Source: Lutraria lutraria (lineage: Eukaryota > Mollusca > Bivalvia > Venerida > Mactridae). Taken from it: a stretch of 64,000 nt of DNA. Position 1 is the first letter of the stretch. The number at the start of each line of letters is the position of its first letter. The stretch covers positions 40,087,083 to 40,151,082 of the forward strand of contig OZ026835.1 of the NCBI GenBank assembly GCA_964023205.1, read 5' to 3'. The translations under genes and the position numbers were made by a program. The notes below the pieces were generated by a model. That model saw only the letters and a program-made list of their open reading frames with translations. It had not been told where the DNA came from and made no database searches. Shown here in pieces: positions 25,174-36,197 of this stretch.

Positions 25174-28100
25174 TCACTTTCCAAATCGCTGTTCTGTGTC
25201 ACCAAAACTAACCATTACAGATCTAAATGTCTTGTAATCTAATCCTATATGGGATGGCACATTTCTGAAAAGAACAAAAGTTTAATTCTAAGTATTTACA
25301 AACATTATGTTATGAATTATTATACATAATATTCAACATTAGTAGTTATCAATCATTTGTTAACACTAACTAAGGTTAGCAAACAAGTAGCAAGCATTAA
25401 GCTCAACACTGAAGTAAGGTAAGACATTCCTTTTGTTCAATTTCAGGTTATTAAGGCATGATTTAACAACAAACAACATGCAAATATTTGAGTAAATTCA
25501 GGTAATGCTGTGTTTGTAGTCACCAATGAATAAAGGCTAGATTCTTTGAAAAACTATCATTGGTTATTTAGAACAAACTGACCAACAAAGAAAGATCACC
25601 TGCAAACAAAGGTTACAGTTTGTCTTTCCCAAGGTTGACCTCTTTTCACAGGTTAGACAGAAGGTCCAAATATAGAAATTCATGGTTCATACCAGTCAAA
25701 TATTCAACCATGTATAACTAGCCTCTAAATGCTGGGAGTTTGAATCCCATTCCAGGTCAAAGTTCAGGAAGTTGAGGAAGCTGTGAGGTTGCAGAAGGTG
25801 GGTGGTTCTACCCAGGTTAAGGCCTTGGATATATCTCCAGCATTAAAGCTGGAGTCTCCAAATGATCCTGGTGGATGGTGCAATGTTCAACCCCAGTGAA
25901 ACAATAAATATATAGTAACTTAGATGGTCAGAACCAATTACAAGACTCAATACTTACAAAATTTCAGTTAGACGAACATGCCACGGCATAAAACCCATTA
26001 AGGAATCAACACCACCGAACCTTATCAACATATCAGGATCTGGATATCCAGTCTCTTCTGTAATAACAAAAACAATAAGTAGGTATATAGTAGAAAATAT
26101 TTGTTATTAGATATAGTCAAACTTGCATTTAAGAACAACTCACTATTTGGCCCACATTTATTGACATTAATGAAAAAAATACTATACAAATATCCCAACT
26201 GTGTATAAAATCCACATTGTTTTTTCCCACTTTGGTGACCTCTATGCACAGGTTTTAATCAAACTATTCAAATAAATAACCTATAATTAAATATACTCAA
26301 AGAGTGACTACAATAAATTAATTTTCATCCAAAATTTGCACTTTCACGGATTATTTCCCTTTCCATAAAATGCATTAAATTATGTCAAATATGCATAGAT
26401 ATGCAATAACAAATAAGAAGCAACCATGAAGTCAACAGTAAGTGCAATAAAAAAGTTACATTGCAGCTGCTTGGTAGATCAGTCAGAGATATAATGACAT
26501 TTTTGGTTAACAGAGTCAGTATAATGGTACATATACATGCCTTCCTCTCAATTCTTAAAATCTTACCTTGAAAAATAAGTTCTAAAGAGTGAGCTGATAA
26601 ATCAATGGATTTTATTTGCTTTTGTGAGACTTGGTTACATATATGTTTTGCCATGTTGACTACAGACTGGCGTCCATCTTTGAGACATAGCAAATAAACA
26701 TCAACCTGTGATGAATTCCTGCCTGAAAAGAATAAAGATAACTTATTAGACAAAAATGTTGATTTTCCTCCATGCTGACGGGTAGGTTCATACTAGTTAA
26801 AATGTAGTTAAGATTTTTTCTGACTTATGTCTGTTTTTGGTCATATTCTTTGCTAAAATAATGATTTGATTTTTTCCCATGATTTTCACTGATTTTTTAC
26901 CTGCGTCATATACACTTTAATACACAGACAGCACTTTTTTTCTTTTTTTGGGGACAGGTATTGGGTCCTTTAGACAGCAAAATTTGTAAAAAGCAACACC
27001 GATTAATGACTTACATACCTTCTTCAGGTAGCTTTCATGAATGATCTTTATAATTTTGGGTAAATATTTCTCTCTTGGGGTATGGGGTCAAATACTGGAC
27101 CCCAAAAAAATGGCAAAAAGGGTCTGATAGACAGACATGATCAATGCTGAAGGAGTTAGTGTAAATAGAAAACCAATAAGAGACATTGGTTAACAAAAAT
27201 TAGATTTTGTAACTGATATCAAAACTTACCAGTAACTTTTTCTAAACTAGAATGTAGTTGAATATCTGATTTGCTACACTCTGTGTCCCTATATGAATTT
27301 TTCTGCCTTTTTATTTCTTCAGAAAGTTTTTCATCATTCCTTTTCACAATGCCTGAAAAAAATGACATGAAATATCAACAAAATTTCATTGGTGAAGGAT
27401 TATGTTCTGTTGCTATGAATTTTGCACAGAAGATAACTCCCAGCAAACACTTGACGTTGTAAAAACGTTGTACAGACGTTGTACCCTGACGTTGGATGAC
27501 CGTTGGATTTAGGTTGTAAATGAAAGTTTTTTAGACGTCATTTCCCGACGTCAATACAACGTCGTGTATACAACCAAAATCCAACGTGTTTTCAACCAAA
27601 ATCCAACGTGTATACAACCACAATCCAACGTGTATACAATCAAAATCCAACGTGTATACAACCAAAATCCAACCTGTATACAACCAAAATCCAACGTGTA
27701 TACAACCAAACTCCAACCTGTATGCAACCACAATCCAACCTGTATACAACCAAAATCCAACCTGTATGCAACCACAATCCAACCTGTATACAACCAAAAT
27801 CCAACGTGTATATATTTACACGCCTGTAACTAATTAAGGTGATTATATCAACAAAACTCAGGGATGTTCAAACAATTAAAGAACATAATGACGCCAGTTA
27901 CTATAATCCTGTATAATAAGTTCTTCATGAGGATACTGAACACTATTAAAATAATATTGCTCAATAATTAATATGTCGATCTATAGCATATATCAGAAAG
28001 TTCACTTTTAATCTCACAATACAACCTAGTATATATTTATCATTTGAAATGTCAAACAAAAAAACAAATTTGTTCACAATTTTGAATTAATATATCTAAT

Positions 28101-31100
28101 TTATTCTTGCAAATTATTACATACACATGTAGACACGAATTAATACCGTACATAAGTTTGTATAAACACACAGTAGATGATTATTCAGTGATCATGAACA
28201 CTTAAGAATTCGTTTAAATGACATGTACAAAACAGTTAGAAACTAATAAATTAATCCCTCTGGATTTCCTGTCTGTGATTCTGGAGTCTACTTCAGTGGA
28301 CAGGCCTGGCTGGCATCCTGTTCAGTTTCCTTTGACATAGACTTCATAGTATTTGCTGAAATAGTAAAAGAGTAAGCATATTCAGTCAGCGGGCATTTTC
28401 GGAAGTCATTTCATCTATCCAAGCTAGTAATTTTTACTATTTGAAAAATATACAGTCTTCTGTGTTTCTGTTATCAATCTGCCATGATGAATTCATATTA
28501 AGTTTTTCTAAAGACTGGATTATATCAAGCAACAAAATCAAAGAGAAAATTACACAAGCTCACAGAAAACTGAACATGCAGAATTTATTCTAATTAATAT
28601 AATATATACCTAATAATATTCAATATAGGCAAATGCAATCTCAAACGGTATTATATAGACATGCATTTTGCTATGAGAAAGCCCAGCTTTTTTACTTAAT
28701 CAGTGTTTGTATGATATTATGTTGTAGTCCTCATACATAATTTTACAACCATGATTACGGATTATTCAGAAATAAAAAATGATAAATTTACCTTGAACAA
28801 CGCCAATTAAACAAGCTTGACCTGTAGAATTCCATCGTTCGTTCCCAGTCATGTTAAATTTGGACATCAATCTGTAAACAATTATAATAAACTATAAGTA
28901 AGAGCAAATGAACATGTATTACTTATTCAAAAATTCTGTAACTCGATCGACACATGTACATTGAAAATAAAACTATATTTATAAGAATTCAATGTAATAT
29001 CAACCAGTGATCATAACTCAAAAACACGTACATATATGTCAGGCATAATAAATCCAAACATCCTTCTTAATTAAGTCTGAAGCATACAAGTTCCCCACAC
29101 GAAATGAAGAACATAATATTATCTCTCTCAAATTTTCATTAACACATTTCCTACGTGCATGAAGAACATTTGACCTGAGGACTCATCAATCAATTCGGGC
29201 ACTGGCCAGTTTGGCAGTTGTCAGTAATAAAACCTCTGGAATAGTTTCAAATTAATCTCATGCTGTTTTTCATGCTCAATTTTGTTGGAAATAATGGACA
29301 TTAAGACATGTACATGTAACTGATACCAGAACAGTGATTGTGAATATTTGTGTAGTCTTGAATTTAGACTTTACACAACAGATAGTTTAAAATGTAATTT
29401 CACCAGTTTTGTTTTACTTGATTTTTAAAGCGTAACAAAAGATGATCGCACTTTTAAATAAAAATACATTTGAATACCTATAAGCGACATTAAAAGCGAC
29501 CAACACGATACTGGGTGCAATAAGTTATGAAATTGATTGATTAATTACTTGTTCGATTTAAAATAAAAGTTTGCTGAATTTCCGATTATATATGCATGCA
29601 TGTACATATGCATCTTTTTACTGACATTCTTAATACTTATCAAAATTAAATCACACATCAAATTAAATAATAAATTCCACTTACCTTAAAATCCGAATTT
29701 GACAGATCTTTGTATCTTATCCCGAAATCTTTTCTTGGAACCGTTGAACACTATTCAATATAACCGTTGCTGGTAGTTTTGAATAATTAGATCTGTCCAT
29801 TTTCATGTAAATTAAACGATTTTAATCCATTTATTTTGTAGGTTTTATGAAGAATATTTTTAAATTATTGTCGACAAACGTTTCTTTATGTAACTATTTT
29901 CAAATAGTGTAGAAAAGAATTATCGTAAAATTCGAAATAACTGCCATGGACCCTCGAAGCGACGCCTATCGGTAATATGAAACATTTTAAGGGGAGTAAA
30001 CATGTCAGAGTGTTTTGCTATTTTTAACACATCCCTAACATAATAATATATGCCAAAGAACAAGGTTTATATTTTTTTTGTTTGTTTTTTCATGACAATA
30101 TTCAATTTTCGTTATGATTTCAACAAAATCATTATCTGACCATATTCCAACGTCATGCAGACGTCTTATTCAGACGTTGTATAGTCGTCGTGATTCTTAC
30201 GTTGAATCAACGTTGGATTTAGGTCGCCGACGTCGCGACTTAAATACAACGCATATTCAACGTTGATACAACGTCGGGTGTTTGCTGGGCTGCGACTAGT
30301 AGCCCCAAATAACAAGCTTTAATTTCTGATTACCGAACATGTCACACGCCTGTTTAACTCATAACGAGTGTAATTTATCCTTCGGCAAAAATGTTGTTGA
30401 CATACAATATGGGTGCGAGGACGAAGGTTCCTCACAACATTTTTGCCAAAGCATAAATTACACTTGTTAGGTAAGGATATTTTTTACATACGGCCAGACT
30501 CATGAAGTCTGCGTGCCACCAAATATTACAGCTGTCGGTCAAGAATCACAATGGAATGTGTGATGCTCTCGATATTGTTTTAGCTATTTTCAGCAGCTGC
30601 GAATTCATGTGTGTATATAAGTCCTTGTACTAAGTACTTTCACATTTCATAAAAACAGATCTCTACATTAATTACTTGAATATGCAAGGACCGACACAAT
30701 GTCTTCTTCCCAGTAAGTGCAGGTTAACTCAGGAGCACCAACACTGGCAGCAGAAGTAGACACTCATGTATACATGTAAATCCAAAATCATGTCCCCAAA
30801 AAATTACATACAGACCCTAACCAACAAATCGACTTGCCAAACTGCAAGCTGACACATAGAAATTAGAACACCTACCATTTGTATCATAAATACTGATAAA
30901 AGATATTCCCATAGCAGCTGACCACAAAATAACATTAGCTAAGTCCGCATATGAAATGTCATCCTCCAAAATTATCATGCCTAAATGCAAAGGCAACTTT
31001 TTCAACTGCCTTGCATCAGCCTGGATTGTTAAATTGTCAGCTTTAGTGAAGGACAGCGCCGGAATGTGAATTAGCCATTGTCTAATATACGTGGCAACTA

Positions 31101-31239
31101 GTATAACATAATGAATTAGTCTCAATATGAAAGTATTCATGGCATTCTTAGCCATTAAAACTGTTTTTGCACTGTTGTTGACGTTTTCAATCGCCGGCAT
31201 TTCGCGTGAATTAAAGTTGTCTCCCTTGTATGTCACCAT
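25174..31239 (-). CDS. NUS1: NUS1, cis-prenyltransferase accessory subunit (Nogo-B receptor), complete
   Basis: Partner of DHDDS in the ER-membrane complex that makes the dolichol carrier for N-glycosylation. Five exons on the minus strand with GT-AG borders and matching phases: 30876-31239, 27230-27352, 26567-26722, 25958-26057, 25174-25264; together 834 nt, 277 aa plus stop, close to the family length (about 290). Exon 1 has a hydrophobic segment (LIHYVILVATYIRQW, about residues 41-55) and the conserved LPLHLGMIILEDDISYADLAN and GISFISIYDTNG. Exon 2 gives IVKRNDEKL. Exon 4 carries PDPDMLIRFGGVDS and GFMPWHVRLTEI. The last exon ends RFGK, the C-terminal RxG motif needed for catalysis in this family. 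Start chosen at the first in-frame ATG (31239); downstream ATGs are possible. Intron 1 (3.5 kb) contains a TIR element and a nested small transcription unit. Confidence 0.95.
25515..25660 (+). repeat. interspersed repeat REPEAT-2, copy 4 (NUS1 intron 4)
   Basis: CACCAATGAATAAAGGCTAG, ATCATTGGTTATTTAGAACAAA, GTCTTTCCCAAGGTTGACC, TTTCACAGGTTAGAC; same block order as copy 3. Confidence 0.55.
25700..25918 (+). mobile_element. tRNA-derived SINE-like element, family C (NUS1 intron 4)
   Basis: Head contains GGGAGTTTGAATCCCATTCC, a B-box-like segment, then a body (GGTGGGTGGTTCTACCCAGG, CCTTGGATATATCTCCAGC) and an AATAAATATATAG tail. Body unlike SINE family A. Class is inferred from the head alone. 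Confidence 0.4.
26115..26265 (+). repeat. interspersed repeat REPEAT-2, degraded copy 5 (NUS1 intron 3)
   Basis: TAGTCAAACTTGCATT, AAATCCACATTGTTTTTTCCCAC and TTTGGTGACCTCTATGCACAGG keep the family order but are diverged. Confidence 0.35.
27560..27818 (+). repeat. 22-bp tandem array inside the TIR element
   Basis: Eleven copies of a unit like CAACCAAAATCCAACGTGTATA with CGTG/CCTG and AAAA/CACA variants. Frames stay open on both strands through the array; I do not treat these as genes. Confidence 0.9.
28288..28867 (-). CDS. possible 47-aa protein from a small spliced gene nested in NUS1 intron 1
   Basis: Two coding exons on the minus strand: 28792-28871 (ATG at 28865-28867, donor GTAAAT) and 28288-28355 (acceptor TTTACTATTTCAG, stop TAG 28288-28290). 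A further noncoding exon with a strong donor (AAG|GTAAGT) ends at 29685. Its in-frame TAA upstream sets the start at 28867. The product is polar, begins MSKFNMTGNERWNSTGQ and ends QDASQACPLK; there is no signal peptide, membrane segment or family that I recognise. It lies wholly inside the TIR element at 27439-30289, same strand as NUS1. Could be a captured host gene fragment, an alternative NUS1 exon set, or chance splice-like sites. Confidence 0.35.
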
Positions 31240-31660
31240 CCATTTCCGGGTAGCACTTCCGCTTAAATTTAACCTCTAAATACATCACGTAGTTTTAGGA
31301 AATCGAAGAAATTATTATTGTTTTATACGGAAATGAATTGAAGAAGTATTATGTTAATCTGAAATATCATGCCGTGAAATATACTAACAATTCATGAAAA
31401 GAGCCATACGTTTCTATTGTTTAGAGATTAAGCCACAGATGGAAATTTTTGATTCGTCAATTGAATTATGCAGGTGCGTATCTAGAATGTGTTCGTGCAA
31501 ACCCCCCACGTTCTATCGCATTGGTTCGAGTGTGATATAGACTATATTTGTATTAGAATATTGTATAGTTAAACGATTAAATTAAATGATAGTGTCCCTG
31601 GCTACCTGAAATTTATCTCAGTCGCTAGCGTAGCACTGTACATAGGCACATGTCTACACT
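31240..31660 (-). promoter_or_regulatory. NUS1 5' flank between the start codon and the Polinton
   Basis: The roughly 420 bp between the NUS1 ATG and the inverted-repeat boundary must hold the NUS1 promoter or 5' UTR, or these lie within the mobile element. No TATA box stands out. Confidence 0.3.
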
Positions 31661-31772
31661 TTCTAACAAAAATAACTATGCGAACGCAACAAAAATGAAT
31701 GATTAGGGGCTAGAAGAATGGACCATCAGAGTACCCAAAGCTTAAACAACGTACATGCAGAACTGCAAGAAC

Positions 31773-32425
31773 TTCATAAAAGATATATATTAAAATATTT
31801 TAGGCTATAGCCAAGGACTTATATACAAGTCCTTGGCTAAAGCACAACGGAAAATGCTGCAGAATGTTTTTTCATTGAAGACGTAACCGACACAAACAAC
31901 ATGTAGTCATGCTTATACATACGAAGAAATATGTAAATGTTATATATATATACCTTATATAGACATTTATGTGTTCGGACTATTCAAGTACATAAGACCC
32001 AGGACGTATATTTACATGTATGTATATAAGTCCTTGATAAGACGCATTTTCTAACTAAAATGAATTATTTCACAGCCTTACATATACGTCTACTTAAATA
32101 ATATTCCTATAAGAATTGAATAACACCAACAATAAGAGATAAATTACCAATATAGTGTGTTGGGTTCTTGGACAAACATTCCTTGTTCTTGTTCCTATTA
32201 CCTTAATATCTAAGGGAAGCAACTCGAACTGATTTTTTAATCAAAAATAAATTTTCCCACGCTCCTCAGACACATCTTTACATAATAACGTTTTTTTATG
32301 ATTATAATCAGCTAAATAAATGTTTGAATTTTAGATAGGAATATTAGTGAGGATGTTACATTAATGGTGTGAGGCAGAAAAAAAAACAGGAAAATAAAGT
32401 CAAGAGTTTTTAATAAGGGAGATAA
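31773..32425. mobile_element. about 650-bp insertion private to the left arm
   Basis: The right arm runs directly from the CTGCAAGAACT block to the AATTTGGTGCAAAATTC block, whereas the left arm has about 650 bp between them. The insert holds a palindrome (AGCCAAGGACTT...AAGTCCTTGGCT at 31808-31842) and ends in AGGGAGATAATTTGAAC. No coding; class unknown. Confidence 0.6.
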
Positions 32426-32954
32426 TTTGAACGTAGTGGTATGGTAATTTGGTGCAAAATTCCCCGTAATCTGAAAATAACTTCTTCAATATTTCTTAGA
32501 TTCTTGGTCTAAGGATGATATTAATTTCATATTTATATAGAGTTATCTTTAAATAGGCTATACAAACAGAAAAAATTATCGAATTTCAGAATTTGAATTT
32601 GAATGATATTATAAGCATTTGAGTGAAAGTTTTTCTTTTCGAGTCATATTTTTTTATTTTCTATTTATACATGTTAGTAGTAGAAGGCGGTACCCTGGCA
32701 CCCATGCCTCCTGATTCCATATAGAATATAGAGTAAGGTCGGTGCCAGAAGTTTTACAAAATTGTCGCAAATTGCCACAGATTGAGACAATTTGTGTAAA
32801 ATGGTGTTCCCCAAAATGGCATGAATTTGATTTTAGGAAACTTCTGGCACTGTGTGTGTGTGTAGACTTAGACAATTGGAGAATTTTCTGAAAAGGGCTG
32901 TTGTGTCTTCTCAATGTGATTTCTTCATAGCTGTTAGGTTGTGGCTTCTCAAGG

Positions 32955-33664
32955 TCATTTTATGCTTCGGATCTTCATGTCTTTACCATATTTGCCCTGA
33001 GGTTGTTTCTCAAGGTCATGTTTTCGTTTCTTCGTTTCTGTCATCTCAGGTTTCTTTGAATCTTTGTCAACCACAAACTGTACAGGTACAATGATTTCTT
33101 GTGGTTTAAACCGTACTTCTTGGTTCTTCATGAGACTGACCATATCTTGCATCACTTGATTCATCTGTACCATTTCTCCCCTGATATCTTTAGAGCAGAC
33201 ATTCCCGTTGTAGGCTTTGTATCACCCGCTGTATTCGCCATATGGGGTTGTACATCATCTACCATGGACTGTATTGACTGTACATCTACCATGGACTGTA
33301 TTGGCTGTACATCTACCACGGACTGTATTGGCTGTACATCTACCATGGACTGTGTATTCGCCATAGCGGGTTGTACATCTACCATGGGCTGTAATGGCTG
33401 TACATCTACCATGGACTGTATTGACTGTACATCTACCATGGACTGTGTATTCGCCATAGTGGGTTGTACATCTACCATGGGCTGTAATGGCTGTACATCT
33501 ACCATGGACTGTATTGACTCTACATCTAGCATGGACTGACTGTACTTGGGCAGGCTGTACTGTGGTTGACTGTACTTTGGCTGGTTGTACTGATACTGCA
33601 TACCCGCATTCTGGTCTATCAACTCAGACAATTCTAATGCTTTTCTCAATATATCGTATGGCAT
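32955..33664 (-). pseudogene. VDVQP-repeat protein gene, left-arm copy, frameshifted
   Basis: Same gene as 46381-47091, reversed. The N-terminal 160 or so codons (MPYDILRKALELSELIDQN, then QPxQPMVDV repeats) read from 33664; a 1-nt loss relative to the right copy near 33190 shifts the frame after TTGMSAL. The C-terminal coiled-coil-like part (VSLMKNQEVRFKPQE) continues in another frame from 33173 to 32955. A TATA-like TATTTATA lies upstream as in the right copy. Antisense cysteine-rich frames across the repeats are by-products. Confidence 0.8.
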
Positions 33665-33719
33665 GTTGAAGGACTCTATGATAGCTAATGAAAAATGGTG
33701 TCTGCGCAGGGGGTATTTA

Positions 33720-34330
33720 TACTTTTTGTCTGCACGCGCCTGTGTTCTACATGTTCAAGGCCACGTAGAGCGCGAAGTTCAAGGTTATTTTTGACACGTC
33801 AAGGTTATTTTTTTACAAGCCAAGGATTTTGTCTTTGTACCAGTTTGACACTTCAAGGCCAATTGTGGCACTTCAAGATTTTTTTGTACCAGTGTGACAC
33901 TTCAAGGCCACGTAGAGTGTAGCACTTCAAGGTTTTTTTTGTAGCAGTGTGACACTTCAAGGTTGTGTTAAATTCATGGTTATATTGTATCACTGTTATA
34001 TTGTATCACTGTTATACTTTGTAGAAAAATGTTACACATCATACAATCACAGTCTAAAAAGGCGTAAATGGTAATCATAATGTGAAATCACAGCATACTG
34101 TATACATTTGTAGAAAATATTTGTAGAAAAATGTTAAAATAACAGCATTTTGTAGAAAAAATGTTTATAGGAAAATGAACTCATTGTATAAAACGTACAC
34201 TTACCTCACAACGTCTACACACTAGCATATTAAGTTTATAAATGACGTCATGATTTGACGTCATCAGATAGGAATGTAAATATAGTAGTAAATATTCTAG
34301 TATCATAATATTGACAATATGAGAGTGACC
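33720..34330 (-). promoter_or_regulatory. promoter module copy 1 (left arm)
   Basis: About 600 bp upstream of the left repeat-protein gene, nearly matching 34840-35350 and 45758-46320. It has two TGACGTCA palindromes (34243-34250 and 34256-34263, the CRE/ATF consensus), a T-rich GTAGAAAAATGTT stretch, repeated TGTGACACTTCAAGG motifs and a TATA-like element close to the gene. Confidence 0.65.
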
Positions 34331-34405
34331 CTTTCTGAATTGTATGGGGGCCCTGAAAAGGGCCGTTGTTGGTCCTGAAAAGGACCGTTGGTGCTTGTAT
34401 GGGAA

Positions 34406-34732
34406 TTAATGGCGTTGACCGCATCTCCCCATACAAGCGGGACACCACTTGTCCCATTTCTGGACATCCTTGGGATCCGGTGTAGGTTGATAGAGCTCCA
34501 AAGGAGGCTCTACCAGCTCATCTTCCCAGTTCTCTGGGGTTGATTCTTGAGGGGTATCCCCCCAGTCCTCTTCCCCAGAGCTGACCACTTCTTCCTCTAC
34601 GAACCGCTCCTTCCCCTCTTTAAGCTCTTTGACTTCTAACCTTATCTCTTCCAGCTGCATCTCTAGTTGTTCTATATACCGCCCTAAGGCAGCATATATT
34701 CTCTTAATGATGTTGACTGTTCTGAGAGACAT
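34406..34732 (-). CDS. acidic coiled-coil protein of the Polinton (108 aa)
   Basis: ATG at 34730-34732, TAA at 34406-34408. Residues about 10-45 form a heptad-like helix (YIEQLEMQLEEIRLEVKELK); the middle is strongly acidic (GEEDWGDTPQES), and the C-terminus has WCPACMGRCGQRH, a possible zinc-binding CxxC...C group. It lies between two copies of the promoter module, with the module at 34840-35350 pointing at it. No family recognised; a regulatory or scaffolding role would be a guess. The frame is intact, unlike the polymerase. Confidence 0.55.
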   Translation of the reverse strand: MSLRTVNIIKRIYAALGRYIEQLEMQLEEIRLEVKELKEGKERFVEEEVVSSGEEDWGDTPQESTPENWEDELVEPPLELYQPTPDPKDVQKWDKWCPACMGRCGQRH

Positions 34733-34839
34733 CTCGATGTAGAATGAAACTAGATCATGGCAAGGTCACTGACTATCTTTTGTACAGTGACACTGATTGT
34801 TCAAGGTTATAACGCTCAAAGGTAATTGCATCATCTTTC

Positions 34840-35350
34840 AAGACCACGTAGAGCGCGACGTTCAAGGTTATTTTTGACACGTCAAGGATTTTGTCTTTGA
34901 ACCAGTGTGACACTTCAATGTTTTTTTTTGTAGCAGTGTGACACTTCAAGGCCACGTAGAGTGTGGCACTTCAAGGTTTTTTTTTGTAGCAGTGTGACAC
35001 TTCAAGGTTGTGTTAAATTCATGGTTATATTGTATCACTGTTATATTGTATCACTGTTATACTTTGTAGAAAAATGTTACACATCATACAATCACAGTCT
35101 AAAAAGGCGTAAATTGTAATCATAATGTGAAATCACAACATACTGTATACATTTATAGAAAATGTTTGTAAAAAAAATGTTATAATCACAGCACTTTATA
35201 GAAAAAATGTTTATAGAAAAAATAACTCTATAAAACGTACACTTACCCCATTATATCTACGCACTAGCACATTAAGTTTATAAATGACGTCATGATTTGA
35301 CGTCATCAGATAGGTATGTAAATATAGTATTATGATATTGACAATGTGAG
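34840..35350 (-). promoter_or_regulatory. promoter module copy 2 (internal)
   Basis: Direct repeat of module copy 1 in the same orientation, upstream of the acidic coiled-coil gene. Paired TGACGTCA at 35285-35292 and 35298-35305; TGTGACACTTCAAGG repeated; CACGTAGAGTGTGGCACTTCAAGG-type block. It matches the right-arm module (for example CTACGCACTAGCACATTAAG) more closely than the left-arm module. Confidence 0.65.
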
Positions 35351-35476
35351 AGTGATTTATTTTATTTTTTGGAATGGTATGTTGGCCCTTATTTGAGCCA
35401 CCATGTGTTAGATTCGTTTTGTTTCTCAATCAAAGACAAAAGCATATTACATTGTATATCATTTATTTAACTTAGT

Positions 35477-35662
35477 TCAAATAACAAAGTACAAATAACA
35501 AAGTACAGTATGACAATAAAAGCATTCATTGTTGAAGGGTTCCGTACAAACCGTAGAATAATGTCCTTTCTTTCCACAACGAAAACATTCTATATGACCC
35601 CAAACATGCTTCCGAAACACAAACTCTTCTTTTGTGAATTTCTTACATACTTCACAAACCAA
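35477..35662 (-). pseudogene. zinc-knuckle protein fragment (CX2CX4HX4C)
   Basis: Open frame of 61 codons with CFRCGKKGHYSTVC, a perfect CCHC zinc knuckle, preceded by CEVCKKF and followed by CFYCHTVLC, so three cysteine pairs. There is no ATG: the frame begins after an in-frame TAG with TTG as the only start-like codon, and the preceding 150 bp read open in other frames with short fragments. Hence a 5'-truncated or frameshifted gene. A nucleic-acid-binding role is inferred from the motif. It sits just downstream of the basic core-like protein gene. Confidence 0.45.
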
Positions 35663-35816
35663 GCCACGTTGCTATGTGCAGGAATACGAATTCTATGGGA
35701 GCATTATTGTCCAGGGCAGAAATGGGATAATGCTCAGTTCATTGACCCTCTTGCATGGCTGCCATGGTAGGTGCCTAGGTGGCACAACAGACACATCCAA
35801 CTCTGTCTTACTACAA

Positions 35817-36197
35817 TCACAGGAACCGTGTTGCATCATGATTAATCGAAAATATCAAGAGGTCAACTCGGCGACGCTGAAGTTTCGAATGAGGTCTTTT
35901 CTTGACTGGTTTGCTCTTTATACGTCTTTTCGGGCTGGCCACAGCACGTAGCAAGGATTCACCCACATCTTTTAATACAGAGGCTCCACGTTTTCGTATT
36001 ACTTTTTTAGCGTTTGATCCTGTCAAGATATCTTGCATAGCGGCTCTTCCTTGCTGGAGTCCTTCTTTTTTCAAGGTGTGAACTCCAGATTTCACCAATG
36101 GATTCAGTAAAGGCATGATACGTTTCATGGCTTTCTTAAACATGGATCCAAGTCCGTGTCCATATTGTCGAGGTTGACCTTGGTAAGTAGGTATCAT
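35817..36197 (-). CDS. basic core-like protein of the Polinton (126 aa)
   Basis: ATG 36195-36197. N-terminus has GHGLGSMFKKAMKRIMPLL, then an amphipathic stretch (SGVHTLKKEGLQQGRAAM, DILTGSNAKKVIRKRG) and a very basic tail (PKRRIKSKPVKKRPHSKLQR). Small basic glycine-leucine-rich proteins of this kind lie beside the next gene in Polintons and adintovirus-like elements and are compared with adenovirus core or minor virion peptides; that link is from memory of the family layout, not proven here. Overlaps the upstream gene by 4 nt (ATGA at 36194-36197), which suggests coupled expression or compact viral organisation. Frame intact. Confidence 0.7.
   Translation of the reverse strand: MIPTYQGQPRQYGHGLGSMFKKAMKRIMPLLNPLVKSGVHTLKKEGLQQGRAAMQDILTGSNAKKVIRKRGASVLKDVGESLLRAVASPKRRIKSKPVKKRPHSKLQRRRVDLLIFSINHDATRFL

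Larger units (their letters stand above)
27439..30289. mobile_element. 2.85-kb TIR element in NUS1 intron 1
   Basis: CCCAGCAAACACTTGACGTTGTA at 27439 and the inverse of its partner (TACAACGTCGGGTGTTTGCTGGG, ending 30289). The match continues imperfectly inward for over 80 bp through GTTG-rich subrepeats such as CGTTGGATTTAGGT. CT dinucleotides flank both ends but are too short to prove a target duplication. The two ends could instead be two separate insertions. Contains a 22-bp array at the left and a small spliced unit in the middle. No transposase seen. Confidence 0.6.
31664..34330. repeat. left inverted-repeat arm of the Polinton
   Basis: Reverse complement of about 45750-47888. Base x in the region 32675-34280 pairs with about 80045-x. 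It contains the frameshifted left copy of the repeat-protein gene and its promoter module, plus a private insertion of about 650 bp. Confidence 0.85.

Noticed and set aside
27531..27837. Five overlapping open frames in the 22-bp array
   Set aside because: Repeat by-products in multiple frames on both strands.
33099..33539. Cysteine-rich plus-strand frame (CTSTMDCIGC repeats), also at 46506-46781
   Set aside because: It is the antisense of the VDVQP repeats; the sense frame has the ATG, the TATA box and the non-repeat tail.
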